Positions 22,607 through 33,406 are shown, counted from the stretch's first letter. The stretch: 64,000 nt of DNA from Saussurea involucrata (GCA_033807775.1 CM066314.1:38051501-38115500); one strand, 5' to 3'. The notes: generated by a model from the letters alone, not told the origin. Numbers and translations: made by a program.

Positions 22607-24092
22607 TGTAACAACCCAAATCCCATATACACAACATATCACATAATGTAACACAACATAGATATAACAAACGAACTTCACATTACAAGTACGGTCCCGT
22701 AGTCTTTTACAATCGGAAGAAAACCATTCTACTACAATCTTTGTACTATTTACATACATAACATTTAATATTGTGATACAACTGCTAAACAAGCCAAAAT
22801 CTTCATCTTATAATTCTTTACACAAGCCATCCATCGGTTATTCTAATTACTTGCTCTTACTTGATCCACCACCTGGAATACATATTTTTAAAACAAAATG
22901 AGGGTTAGACCTGATGGTCTAAGTGAGAAATCCCTGTTAGTTTAAAATCATTTATATAAACTTCATTCATATAAATCACGCAACACAATCATATACATCC
23001 AATTAAGCTCACATATCCTATACTTTCCCTTCTCATTCCTCCTGGCCATATTAGTTGGTAGCAAGCCAACTAATAATTTACAACGCTGTACAACATCTAC
23101 AGCCAAACAACGCTATACAGATTCTATAGCCAAACACACCGGTCCTAAACCCGGCCAACGTATTATAACGCATTATAATACTCATGTAAATATAATACCT
23201 CACTATATTATAATTCACATATATAAACACATAGTCATCAACAATTGCATTCCCAATCCAACATATACGTATTCCAGTTAAAAACGTTTTCAAAGTAAAC
23301 TCACCTGTCTTGATTATTACACGCGCTCTCAAGCTCCTTTCAAAATGATCTTATCTCTTATCACGACTCCACAGAATCTGAAACAAGTTAAGATACATAC
23401 ATCGCTTTACTAACCAAACACATAAAGCCTAACAATTTCCTATCATTAACTGTCCCATTACACTGCACTTAACCCACTACCGGGACTACACAGGGTACCG
23501 GGACTTATACAGTACCGGGACTCTTCAGTACCGGGAGTTCCTATACCGGGAGTTCATATTACCGGAACTCTACACTACCAGAAGTATGCTATACCGGGAC
23601 TCACAATACCGGGAGTTTCCTATACCGGGACTCACATTACCGGGAGTCTACCGGGATTTCACCGGGACTCTCAAGAACACAGTCGGTTTCCATTTACCCA
23701 GAAATCGATTGAGACTAATACTAAACAATGAAATCAACGTTTCTAAACCGATAGCTATCTTCTACTCAAGATTATAAACACAAAATATAAAGGGACTAAC
23801 CTCAAAATCGTTTCTAACCCAATCGATTGATGCTCAAACCGTAACTTTCTTCTTTCGCTTTCTTCGCCTCCAAAACACCGGCACACACACACTTTCTATT
23901 TTTGGTATATGAATACTATCTGAAGACTTAAGAGGTAATATTAAACCACAACTTACCAAATAGACCTTGAACTTCTCAAATTTAACCCAAACACCCCTAA
24001 ACTCACAATTTTTTTTCCCAAACATACTCTAAACATCTAACTTTATTTAATGGAAAGAGGATTTAACTAACTGACTTACCCGGGGTATTACA
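22607..24092 (-). mobile_element. E6: solo gypsy-type LTR (1486 bp) inside E5
   Basis: Plus-strand ends TGTAACAACCC and GGTATTACA form TG...CA inverted ends. The 5-bp duplication CAAAC lies at 22,602-22,606 and 24,093-24,097, and no coding sequence lies between. Minus orientation is inferred from ACTTAGACCATCAGGTCTAA (hairpin, near 22,910), which matches the position of a hairpin near the 3' end of the E10/E12 LTRs. A solo LTR arises by recombination between the two LTRs of one insertion. Confidence 0.8.
23478..23670. repeat. TACCGGGA motif array in the E6 LTR
   Basis: About 11 copies of ACCGGGA, nearly all preceded by T and followed by CT or GT, spaced irregularly at 10-25 bp, plus decayed copies (TACCGGAAC, TACCAGAAG). 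Every intact copy carries a CCGG site. The same core is arrayed in E10 at 29,238-29,516. Confidence 0.9.
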
Positions 24093-24821
24093 CAAACCCT
24101 TAATAGCTATTTTCTTATATTATCAACAATCTTACTCTCCATGAGACTATTCAAGAGTGTATACGGTTAAGGACTATCATTACACATATAAGAGGAGCTG
24201 GTAATTTTGAGTTTAACCATTATACAACTTGCATGTATGGAAATAATGCATCATGTATCGAAGAAATGAAAGTAAGATATATCAAGGGTTATAACACAAA
24301 GCATATTTTGCTTAAGTTTTTATATAATCAATTCTCCTCAAGATTCAAGTGAACTGAATAAGATGTAAGGAAAATGTGACATGTTTGTTTACCAAATCAA
24401 TACATAAAACCATATTTGGAAAACATGTAGAAAGTATTAAAATGGAAATGTTTTAAACCTCCTTTGATTAATGCACGAATCAGGGGGAGTGGTAGACAAA
24501 AGGGGGAGTCTACTATATATGTAATATTGGTATGTTGTGCTCTTTTCTTCAACCAAGGTTTTATTTTTCCCATTGGGTTTTGTTTCTTGGTGCAAGGTTT
24601 TAGTGAGGCAACATTTTATACATCATCTTGATTTCTATACCTCTTGATTGATGCACAAATCAAGAAAAATGGTAAACTAAAGGAATTGTTTATTGGTGTC
24701 TTGTACTCTTTCCTTCGCCTAAAGTTTTTATTTTTCCCACTGGGTTTTGTTTCTTTGGCGTAAGGTTTTAATGAGGCAAGAACTATGCACCATCACTCAT
24801 TTGATTCGGCACAAGGGGGAG

Positions 24822-25010
24822 TGTTGAAGGATACGTGCCATCATCAAAAGGGAAGTGATTGAAAGAATATTTTCCTACTATTAGATATTACCATAATTAA
24901 TGTTTCCTTTTCGTTGTAAACTCCTCCCTATATAAAGGGCTTATGATTAATGAGAATTACGATTCATTTTCTCTATTCTATTGTGTTCTGTTTCGTTTTT
25001 TCCTTTAACA
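24822..25010 (+). repeat. 3' LTR of E5 (189 bp)
   Basis: Starts TGTTGAAGG right after CAAGGGGGAG and ends CCTTTAACA, matching the 5' LTR. The start is well preserved here. Following DNA (25,011 on) is flank. Confidence 0.85.
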
Positions 25011-25090
25011 AGATACATTTTTTGTAGTTTAAAAGTTCATGGTTTTAAATTTTTTATTTTAAAATAATTGTTTATATTTTTATTTATTTA

Positions 25091-25467
25091 GGGGGTGATT
25101 GGGATTGATTATTTATAACAACTTATGATTTTATGTAAAAGTGTTTATTAACTTATGTTGTGTTAAAACGAAGTTATATAAAAATGTTTTGAGTAGCCTA
25201 TAGTGGTACCAAAACGAAATATGCTAATAAGTTGATATTTAGGGGTGTTTGTGATTGCTTTTACATGTAAAATAACAAAAAAACCATAAGTTGTTTTAAA
25301 TAAGTTGATAAGTTAGAATGAAATGTCTTATTAAAAACTGCTTATCAGTGGTGACAAAACGCTATAAGCAGTTTTTTTCTCTATCTAAATACTAAAAATT
25401 GCTTATCAGCGGTAACAAAACGAAATAAGTCAATAAACCCTTTAAATAAGCAATCCCAAACACCCCC
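25091..25467. mobile_element. E7: Tourist-like (PIF/Harbinger) MITE, 377 bp
   Basis: Terminal inverted repeats of about 25 bp: left GGGGGTGATTGGGATTGATT and right (reverse complement) GGGGGTGTTTGGGATTGCTT, both continuing ATTTA. A 3-bp TTA duplication flanks it (25,088-25,090 and 25,468-25,470). No coding capacity. TTA duplication with G-rich ends fits PIF/Harbinger-derived MITEs. Internally a second GCTTATCAG(C/T)GGT pair repeats. Confidence 0.85.
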
Positions 25468-25995
25468 TTAGAATACGAAAACCATCTCCAACAGATTTTT
25501 TAAAATAAAAAGTCAAAACGTTAGAATCTCTAAAAAATTATCTTGATCCCTAAAAATGGTGGGTTTATTGAAGGGAAAAGTCCAATAAAACCCAACGAAC
25601 TTTAACATTAGGAATGATTAAGTCCTTGGACAATTTTTTGGAACAAATAAACCATTGCACTTTTCAGAACCTGTTAAATAAACCACTGGACTTTCTAAAA
25701 CCTGTTACATACATCCTTATGACTTATAAAGTTGGTTAGTGTGATAAAAATACTTCAAAAAATACGAAAAAACCAAACAAAGTTACATATTTTAAACTAT
25801 TAAGTCTTTATACATTTTGAACGAAAAAAATACAATTTATAAAACGAAACGAATATACCATTTTCATTACTCTTCCCAAAACATATAAAAGTTGTATCCA
25901 AAGTTCAAAATAACAATTTCTACATTATCTGAGAGGATTCGAAACTGGATTTTTGCCTGTTGTATAGCGAGTGGTGGATTGACCGAACTTGAATA

Positions 25996-27340
25996 TTACC
26001 AATAATCACCACAAGAACATACACCATCCTTGAAATTATGAAACCGATTAGAATCCCTCACAATGATCTCCTTCTCAGTAATCTTCGATATAAACTTGGT
26101 GGCATCGTGACAATCCCCACAAACCCGCAAATTCTTAAAGATCCTAATAGGGGTCTTAGGAGTATTAATGATTCCATATGCAATTGCCAATCTCTCACTA
26201 TGACTCGTAAGTATATGCTGTTTTTCATCCTCCTCAACATCCTGCAACACAAAGCTATAATCCGGAATATAACCAAGAATCGTCATTTTTGCCGTTAAAT
26301 TCTCCAATTCTTCGTATATTAACTTACATTGCGGATGAGATTGATTCCCCGTGTAAAAAACCTCCATCTTGTTGTTTAGTTCAATCGAGCTCCATCCAGG
26401 AGTCTTCTTTAATCCCTTACTATTAGCCAACGATCTTACTCTATTCACACCCTCCCACTTACCCGCATTTGCGTAAATATTGGACAACAAAACATAATAT
26501 CCAACGTTATCCGGATCAACTTCTAACAACCGATCTGAAGCCACTTTACCCAACTCGGAATTTCCATAAATCCTACAAGCACCAAGAAGGGCACCCAAAC
26601 TAAAGCATCGGGCTGCAAAGGCATACCTTTTATAAAATTATACGCCTTATCTATTAAGCCAGCCCTACCAAGCAAATCAACCAAACATCCATAGTGCTTC
26701 AAGATGGGATTAATCCCATAATCGTGCTGCATCACGTTAAAGAACCGTTCACCCTCCTCAACTAAACCCGAATGGCTACACGCTGATAATAAAGAAATGA
26801 AAGTTATAGCGTCTGGCTGAACCCCTTCAGCACGCATATATGTAAATAGTTGCAGAGACTTCTCTCCGTGCCCATGAATACCAAGACAAGATATTACCGC
26901 ATTCCACGGGACTGAACTTTTTCTGGGTACTTCGTAAAATAAAGATAATGCGTCTTCCACTTTTCCACATTTTCTATAAAGGTCGATTAAACAGGTTCCA
27001 ATAAAGACGTCTGAAATCAGGCCTGATTTCAAGACCCGCCCGTGAATTGCAGCCCCTTCTTTTAACGCTCCTATGTGAGCGTAAGTCGGAATAACGCTCG
27101 CGTAAGTTCCTTGATTTGGCATTACGTCTTCAGTTTTTACCATTTTACGGTAAACTTCAACGGCTTCACTTGCAAGACCGTTTTGTCCATATCCTGTAAT
27201 CATCGCGTTCCAAGAAACCGCATCTTAAAAAGCGATACTTTCGAAAAGTTTGAAAGCAGAGTCCACATCTCCCAGTTTTGCATACATGTCCACCACTGCG
27301 TTTCCGACACACACTCTGTTTTTTAAGGCATAAAAAATGA
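25996..27340 (-). pseudogene. DYW-class pentatricopeptide repeat protein fragment, frameshifted, inside E8
   Basis: PPR-DYW proteins bind organelle RNA and the DYW domain edits C to U in mitochondria or chloroplasts. The fragment starts mid-gene (NRVCVGNAVVDMYAKLGDVD, about 27,250-27,315) with no N-terminus or targeting peptide. An in-frame TAA follows at 27,225-27,227. PPR repeats then run through WNAMITGYGQNG, SVPWNAVISCLG and ITFISLLSACSHSGLVEEG. One G appears missing near 26,600 (LVW to GALLGAC), shifting frame. The second frame (26,598 to 25,996) holds E/E+ motifs and a full DYW domain with HSERLAIAYG, CGDCHDATKF and the end CSCGDYW; the deaminase zinc ligands H..E and CxxC are present. 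Two breaks make it a pseudogene, though the domain itself is well preserved. Confidence 0.9.
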
Positions 27341-27540
27341 GAGCAAAACCCAAAAGAAACCGATGTATCATGTAATTGATGATACATATACAACACACAC
27401 TCTGTTTGTGTGTTGGTTGCAATGAAGTAAACATCACAAAGAGGAGGGATAGAGATAGAGCTACAAGAAAAAGAAACCGATATTCAGACCTGGAGGGCGA
27501 CTGGTGTAGCGATGCCGTGAAAAACGACGGGTGGAAGGTA

Positions 27541-27727
27541 GCCGGCGACTGGTGTACGCCGGCGACTGGTGTACGCCGGCGACTGGTGTACGCCGGCGAC
27601 TGGTGTACGCCGGCGACTGGTGTACGCCGGCGACTGGTGTACGCCGGCGACTGGTGTACGCCGGCGACTGGTGTACGCCGGCGACTGGTGTACGCCGGCG
27701 ACTGGTGTACGCCGGCGACTGATGTGC
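27541..27727. repeat. 17-bp GC-rich minisatellite, 11 units, inside E8
   Basis: Unit GCCGGCGACTGGTGTAC repeated ten times apparently without error, plus an eleventh variant ending GATGTGC. A looser GCCGGCGAGATGCAGCCGG repeat follows (27,728-27,800). Because 17 is not a multiple of three, all three forward frames stay open with the same cycling peptide, which creates false reading frames. Lack of variation suggests recent expansion. Confidence 0.95.
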
Positions 27728-28087
27728 GCCGGCGAGATGCAGCCGGGATGTTGGTGGCGAGTAGCGAGATGCGCCGGCGAGATGCAGCCGGTGGTGGGAT
27801 GTGCAGGCGGGAATTGGAACGTGGAATTGAAACGACGTGAATGAAATATTATTTAGGGTTTTTTTTAAATAAATTTGTAATTTACCTACTATTCAAGTTG
27901 CAGGTTACAATTAGTATCTATTTAATATGTTTTCAAAAGTTTAAGAATATATTTAGTATGTTTTAAAAAGTGCAATGGTTTATTTGTTCCAAAAAATTGT
28001 CCAATGACTTAATCATTCATAATGTTAAAGTCCGTTGGGTTTTATTGGACTTTTCCCTTTATCGAACACTAAAATATCTTTAATATT

Positions 28088-28431
28088 AGCGTAAATTACA
28101 TTTTTTGTCCCCGTGGTTTGTTGAAAATTCCTACTTTCGTCTTTGTAATTTTGAAATTATGATTGTCATCCCATGGTTTATACTTAATTATTATTTTTAC
28201 ATTCTTATGGTTTAAACTTGATTGTGTTTTTCATTCCTATGGTTAACATTATTGTCATCCCATGGTTTATACTTCATTTCTATTTTAGTTTCTCATACTT
28301 AAGAGTAGTAATTAATCTCAGGGACGAAAATAGAAATAAGTTGCAACCTATAAGGACACAAGCTAAAATTTCAAAATCATAGGGACGAAATCCACTTTAA
28401 CAATCACATGGGCTAAAAACGTAATTTACTC
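28088..28431. mobile_element. E9: MITE-like element, about 344 bp
   Basis: The ends GCGTAAATTACATTTTTTGTCC and (inverted) AGTAAATTACGTTTTTAGCC are diverged inverted repeats. An 8-bp TTAATATT lies on both sides (28,080-28,087 and 28,432-28,439), fitting a hAT-type duplication; a 9-bp Mutator duplication with one mismatch is also possible. The inside repeats phrases such as CCCATGGTTTATACTT. Non-coding. Confidence 0.6.
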
Positions 28432-28678
28432 TTAATATTTTAAATTTTAATAGTAATGAAATAATATAATTAATTAAGGAGTTGGTCATTGTGATTTGAT
28501 GGCTTTTACGAAAATGCTCTCTAAACTTTATTATTACAAATTATGACTCGTCTTATGTCATTTTGTAACGATTTGGTCCCTCCCTCTAACGGTCATCGAA
28601 GGCCTCCGTTAACCTTGATGGCATTTTCGTCCTTTTTTGTTTTTTCTCGAGGACCAATTTCATAATAACCACACAAAC

Positions 28679-30560
28679 TGTAACATCTCGAATTTCCGTT
28701 GTATTATTTTTGTAAATTATAATTATGAACTTTGGGGTTAAGTTTGTAATTTGGTTAAAGTATAAAGTTAAATGTGAAATTTAACTTGAGGGGTTAAATG
28801 GTTATTGTTGGAAAGTTGAGTTTCTTAATACTGAGATATTAAGAAAGAGTCGGTCACTTTATTAAAAACAAACAGAGAGAATCGAGAGAGAGCTGTGAAA
28901 GAGAAAAGAAACAGAAGAAAGGAAGTCTGATTTTGGAGAAATTGTGGTAAGAAGTTGAAGTTGTTTTACTGATTTCTTGTAAGGAAGATAGTTAATTGCA
29001 TAATTATTTGTTTAGAACTGTTCTGGGAAGCTTAATTTGGAGTTTGAAGAACTGCACTGTGTTCAGATTTCATACAGGTGAGTTTATTCAACTCTCTTTA
29101 AAATTCAGCAATTAATGTTGAAATAGATGTGTATTATGTGTGTCTTAACGTGTTAGTAGAACTTAATTGATGAGTAGATTGAACTGATTTTATGTTTTAA
29201 ATCGATTTGTGGACTTGTTGGAATAAAACTGTACGTAGTCCCGGTACATGAAAGCCCGGTACTTATGAGTTCCGGTGAAGTCCCGGTACATGACTACCGG
29301 GAGTTGGGATACCGGGAGTGGGACTACCGGGAGTTGGGATACCGGGAGTGGGACTACCGGAAGTGGGAATACCGGGAGTGGGACTACCGGGAATTGGGAT
29401 ACCGGGAGTGGTAATACCGGGAGTGGGACTACCGGGAATTGGGATACTGGGAGTGGGAATACCGGGAGTGAGATACCGGGAGTTGGGATACTGGGAGTTG
29501 GGAATACCGGGAGTTGGATAAAAAGTGTCAGTTTACAGATTTTGGTAATAGATCTTGGATATGAACTTAAGAATATGTTTTGGAATAAATATATGGTATG
29601 TTATGCACATACGATAGTAAGAGTATAATACTTAGGTATTATGTTGTGATTACTAAAAATAGGCATCCGGTCATCGGGGGCACCTTAGTACGGTAAAATG
29701 GGAACCGATTACTAGCCATTGACCAAAGGGATGTAATTTTTAGTGATTGAGTGTACCTTGAATCATCGGGGGTCCCGATTGAGTATCGCGATATATTAAT
29801 CCCATTGGGGCCATTGATTCTGAGGTGGGAAGGATATGAAATGTGGAATAGGCAGATTTTGATTTGTAATTCCCATTTCGAATGGAAGATCGGAGATTTC
29901 CATTTTTAGGGAAGATAGGAGATTTCCCAGTAGTGAAAGGAAGATTTGAGATAGACATAAAGTAATTTGTAATCTCTACTTCCGGATTAAGAAATAGGCA
30001 GGTTTTGACTTGTAATTTCTTGGATAAGAGTATTGACTCTAAATCTGGGATGATTTATGGTAAACTCTTAATAGTATTATTATGGCTAGACGAATTAGTC
30101 ATAAGTATGGGAGTGGGGTAGATTCCCAGTGTTGAAAAGAGTTGTTGTACGGTAAGATGGGCGAGAACAGGTTTGATTTATCTGTTGAGATTTTAATTGT
30201 TAATTTTTAATTTGATTTGAATATTCTCACTAGGCGAAAGCCTAATGTTCCAAGTTGAATTTTCTTATCAGGTACAAGCTCCGGGAAGTAAGCTGGGATG
30301 TGAGATGAGAAATTTTTGAAAGACTCAAACTTGGAGATGACAGAGGATCTAGTTATTCTTTTGTTATTTTGGGACAGATGATTAGATAACCTAGTTAATC
30401 TGATTTTGATGTAACCATTAGATTAATAGGTTATTTGAGTAGATGTCTATTGTATATAAAAACCTTACTGTTGATCCTCTTGTTATATAAGTTTGGCGTT
30501 ATTTGATCATAACTTGTGAAATTTTAAGGTTTAAATTAGCCCTGTTTTTAGGGTGTTACA
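28679..30560 (+). mobile_element. E10: solo gypsy (Tekay-related) LTR, 1882 bp
   Basis: Ends TGTAACATCTCG and GGGTGTTACA, flanked by CAAAC at 28,674-28,678 and 30,561-30,565. Its 3' part matches the E12 LTR in reverse orientation: the hairpin ACTAGGCGAAAGCCTAATG, GGTACAAGCTCCGGGAAGTA, and the end CCCTGTTTTTAGGGTGTT. No internal coding region remains, so it is a solo LTR. Its middle contains the CCGG motif array. Confidence 0.88.
29238..29516. repeat. CCGG motif array in the E10 LTR
   Basis: A few CCCGGTAC copies in forward orientation, then about a dozen TACCGGGA(G/A)TxGGx units at 14-19 bp spacing with scattered decay (TACTGGGAG). Same core as the array in E6. Confidence 0.92.
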
Positions 30561-30901
30561 CAAACCCTAAGGACCAAATTCATAATTACGTCTGAAAAAT
30601 AAAAAATATTAAATGTTTTGATACTTTAATTATTAAATTAATCAATAAGTATACTAATTATTATATGTGTTGGTACCGTAGGCCAAGTAGTGCCGTTTGT
30701 GGAGTCGACGTATCTTGTAATTGGAAGGTTAGACTCGTGGTATTTCCTGTTAAGGTTGGTGGTGACCGTCTTGTTGGCAACTTTGTTTTGGGTCTAGGTC
30801 AATTTTCGCATAAGGCGTGTAGGACCTTATGGACACCATATTGATAGCCTTGGTTTTGTAAGAATGCTCGACGAATGAAAGTCGTGTGTTGAGTTCTGTT
30901 G

Positions 30902-33406
30902 TGAAACACCCTAAAAACAGGGTCAATTTAAACCTTAAAATTTACTACAAGTTATGATCAAAAACTTCAAACTTATATAACCTGAGGATCAAATGTAAGG
31001 TTTCTATGTACAAACGACATTACTTAAATAACTTATTAATCTAATCACATCATAACAATCAGATTAATCAAGTTATCTAAACAACTGTCCCAAAAGCTTC
31101 AAAGAATAACTAGATCCTTTGTTATCTCTAAGTCTGAATCTTTTCAAAAGTTCTCTTCTCTCATTCCCGCTACTTCCCGGAGCTTGTACCTGGTAAGAAG
31201 ATTCAACTTGAAACATTAGGCTTTCGCCTAGTGAGAATACTCAAATCAAAATAAAATTTAATAATTAAAATATGAACAGATAACTCAAACCTGTCCTCAC
31301 CCATCTTACCGTACGACAACTCCTTTCCAAACCGGGGAATCTACCCCACTCCTATACTTACGACTAACTCATCTAATCATAACAGCAAATTTAAGAGTTT
31401 ATTACGAATTATCTCAGATTCACAGTTAATCCTCTTTACACAAGGAATTACAAGTCAAAACCTGCTTATTTCTTAATCAGGAAGTAGAGATTACAAATTA
31501 CTTTATGCCTATCTCTAATCTTCCTCTCATCACTGGGAAATCTCTGATCTTCCCTATAACAATGGAAATCTCCGATCTTCCAAAATCGAAATGGGAATTA
31601 CAAATCAAAATCTGCCTATTCCACATTCCACCTCAGAATCAATGGTCCCAATGGGATTATAATATCGCGATACTCAATCGGGACTCATGATTCAAGGTAC
31701 ACCCAATTACTAAAAATTACACCCCTTTGGTCTATGGCGAGTAATCGGTTCCCATTATACCGTACCCAAGTGCCCTCGATGACCGGATGCCTATTTTTTT
31801 AGTAAAAGCACATAATATATAAATATAATAACTGATACTATTATATGCGTACGACATACAATATATCATTTCTCTAAACATATTCTATATATACAAAAAT
31901 ATAAAGAATATATTATTAGCTCCTCTTCACAATCTCTTAACTATCTCCTCTCTGCAATTTATCACGGGGATCAACATCTCAAATGTTATCTACATTTCGG
32001 ACTCATAGATAGGTCTTTATAATCTGTCATAATATAGCCGCAAAATCGTATTTAGAGTTCATAATCATATAACAGATTGCATATAGCAAATAATCATTAT
32101 AAGGAATATTCATAACTTCGGTTCATCAACTTCTTAACTATCCCCTCATAGCAATTTAGCTCGGGGATCATTTATAGTATAACTTTTTAATCGCCCTCTT
32201 GGACTTATCTCTGACTTAATCAAGTCTTTATAAACATATTCAAGCATACATATAAAACATCTATTTCAATATAAATAACTGAATTTTAAAGAGAGTTGAA
32301 TAAACTCACCTGATATGAAATCCCACTTCTTTTAATTCTTTTTAAACTCGTAGGGACTCCTTTCTTCACTATCACAGTTTACTGTAATATCCAATTTACA
32401 TATATACTGATATTAATTTATAAAACAGAACCCTTCACAGCTAAGAATCCTTAATCTCTTAAAATTACATCTCAAGTCGCAATACACTAAGCCAAGTCGC
32501 AACTCACTATTGCGATTCCAACTTCAAATCGCAACTCACCATTGCGATTCCAACCCAAGTCGCAGCCTTCTATTGCGATCTCAACTCCAAGTCGCAGTCC
32601 ACTGTTGCGACTACAGTACCAAATCGCAGTCAACTGTTGCGACTCCAACTCCAAGTCGCAACTGTCTACTGCGACTTCACTACTGAGTCGCAACTGCCCA
32701 TTGCGACAATCATGAATGTCGCAACTCAAGGTTGCGACTTCGATGATGTTCATCCAAGTCTCAGTCTACTAAGTTCATTCTTAAACCCAGATTTTGTACT
32801 TTTACTCTATGTATGTTTCTGAAAATGTGCAGATATGTTTAAGGTTATAAACTACACCTACTCATGTACTCAAATTTCCCAAAACATCCATTTATCATAA
32901 AAATCCATTTCTAAACTTATCTAACAATTATAAACATAAAAGTTAAGAATGGTTTACCTTTTTGATGTCTTCAATTACTTCAAAACCCAACTGAAATCTT
33001 TGTTTCCCTTTTTCTTCTCCTTCTTCTCGATTCCTTTCTCTCTCTCGGTTTTTCTTTCTCTCAAACCGTAACACACACAAATATCACACACTCACACAAA
33101 CTCATACTCACAATTAGTCTTAATGACTAGATGATTGCCACCTCCTCATTAGTTAACATGAGTCATAAGAGTATTTACCAAATGCACCCTTAACTTTCAA
33201 AGAAAAGACATACACACCTTATACATAAATAAAACTCATAATAATAACCCTTAAGTTTAATATTCTCAAAAGAAATCTTTAAACTTTCAACATTTGTATT
33301 TTAACCCTAATTGAATTATAATACTCTATATAATTCAAGGTTACTCCAAATACAAATACATTCTAAATCTTATTAAAATAATAACAACAAAATTTTGGAT
33401 GTTACA
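30902..33406 (-). repeat. 3' LTR of E12 (2505 bp)
   Basis: Plus-strand ends TGAAACACCC and GGATGTTACA. A purine tract complement (TACTCCCCAAC, 33,409-33,419) abuts the internal side. It contains the paired-motif array at 32,496-32,738. Confidence 0.94.
32496..32738. repeat. Array of eight 21-bp hairpin units in the E12 3' LTR
   Basis: Eight units of the form RTCGCAR-N7-YTGCGAY, each exactly 21 bp: two 7-bp half-sites in inverted orientation around a 7-bp spacer whose sequence varies, with about 8-15 bp between units. The half-sites are conserved while spacers are not, which points to selection on paired sites and not only to tandem duplication. Confidence 0.92.

Larger units (their letters stand above)
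16950..24821 (+). pseudogene. Degenerate copia gag-pol of E5 (interrupted 22,607-24,092 by E6)
   Basis: No long frame survives. 16,950-18,600 is AT-rich leader or degraded gag with nothing recognisable. The integrase zinc region reads WHDHVGHHG near 19,880, and integrase catalytic-core remnants GDIYGHKHPECGPLKYFMV lie near 20,157. A better preserved integrase tail over 20,490-20,924 carries DVLHLRMFGCVVYVPI and DPFTARFAGCHFDETTF. RT debris spans 21,300-22,400. After E6 the RNase H remnant includes IRGAGNF and YIKGYNTKHI (24,190-24,310). Purine tracts AGGGGGAG occur near 24,482, 24,501 and 24,813. Confidence 0.75.
16751..25010 (+). mobile_element. E5: old degenerate Ty1/copia element, split by solo LTR E6
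   Basis: LTRs of about 186-189 bp (16,751-16,936 and 24,822-25,010) share long stretches but differ at many positions. The primer-binding site follows the 5' LTR, degraded integrase, RT and RNase H are recognisable in order, and purine tracts precede the 3' LTR. Removing E6 restores RNase H continuity. No clean target duplication is seen because the left LTR edge is worn. It lies immediately upstream of the LEA2 gene. Confidence 0.85.
25573..28057. mobile_element. E8: Pack-MULE-like element carrying a captured PPR gene fragment (2485 bp)
   Basis: Left end 25,573-25,664 and right end 27,966-28,057 are inverted copies of about 92 bp with three mismatches that I count, beginning GGGAAAAGTCCAATAAAACC. 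They are flanked by a 9-bp near-perfect duplication: TTTATTGAA at 25,564-25,572 and TTTATCGAA at 28,058-28,066. Long terminal inverted repeats with a 9-bp duplication are the hallmark of Mutator-like elements. There is no transposase inside; the cargo is the C-terminal part of a DYW PPR gene plus a GC-rich 17-bp minisatellite. It is non-autonomous. Confidence 0.85.

Noticed and set aside
27541..27727. CRISPR-like direct repeats
   Set aside because: Contiguous 17-bp repeats without unique spacers, in plant DNA.
27376..27844. Three overlapping long forward frames across the minisatellite
   Set aside because: They are frame-cycling artefacts of a 17-bp repeat; no known domain.
29275..29628. Glycine-rich forward frames in the E10 LTR
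   Set aside because: They read the TACCGGGAGT motif array in two frames; low complexity with no support as genes.
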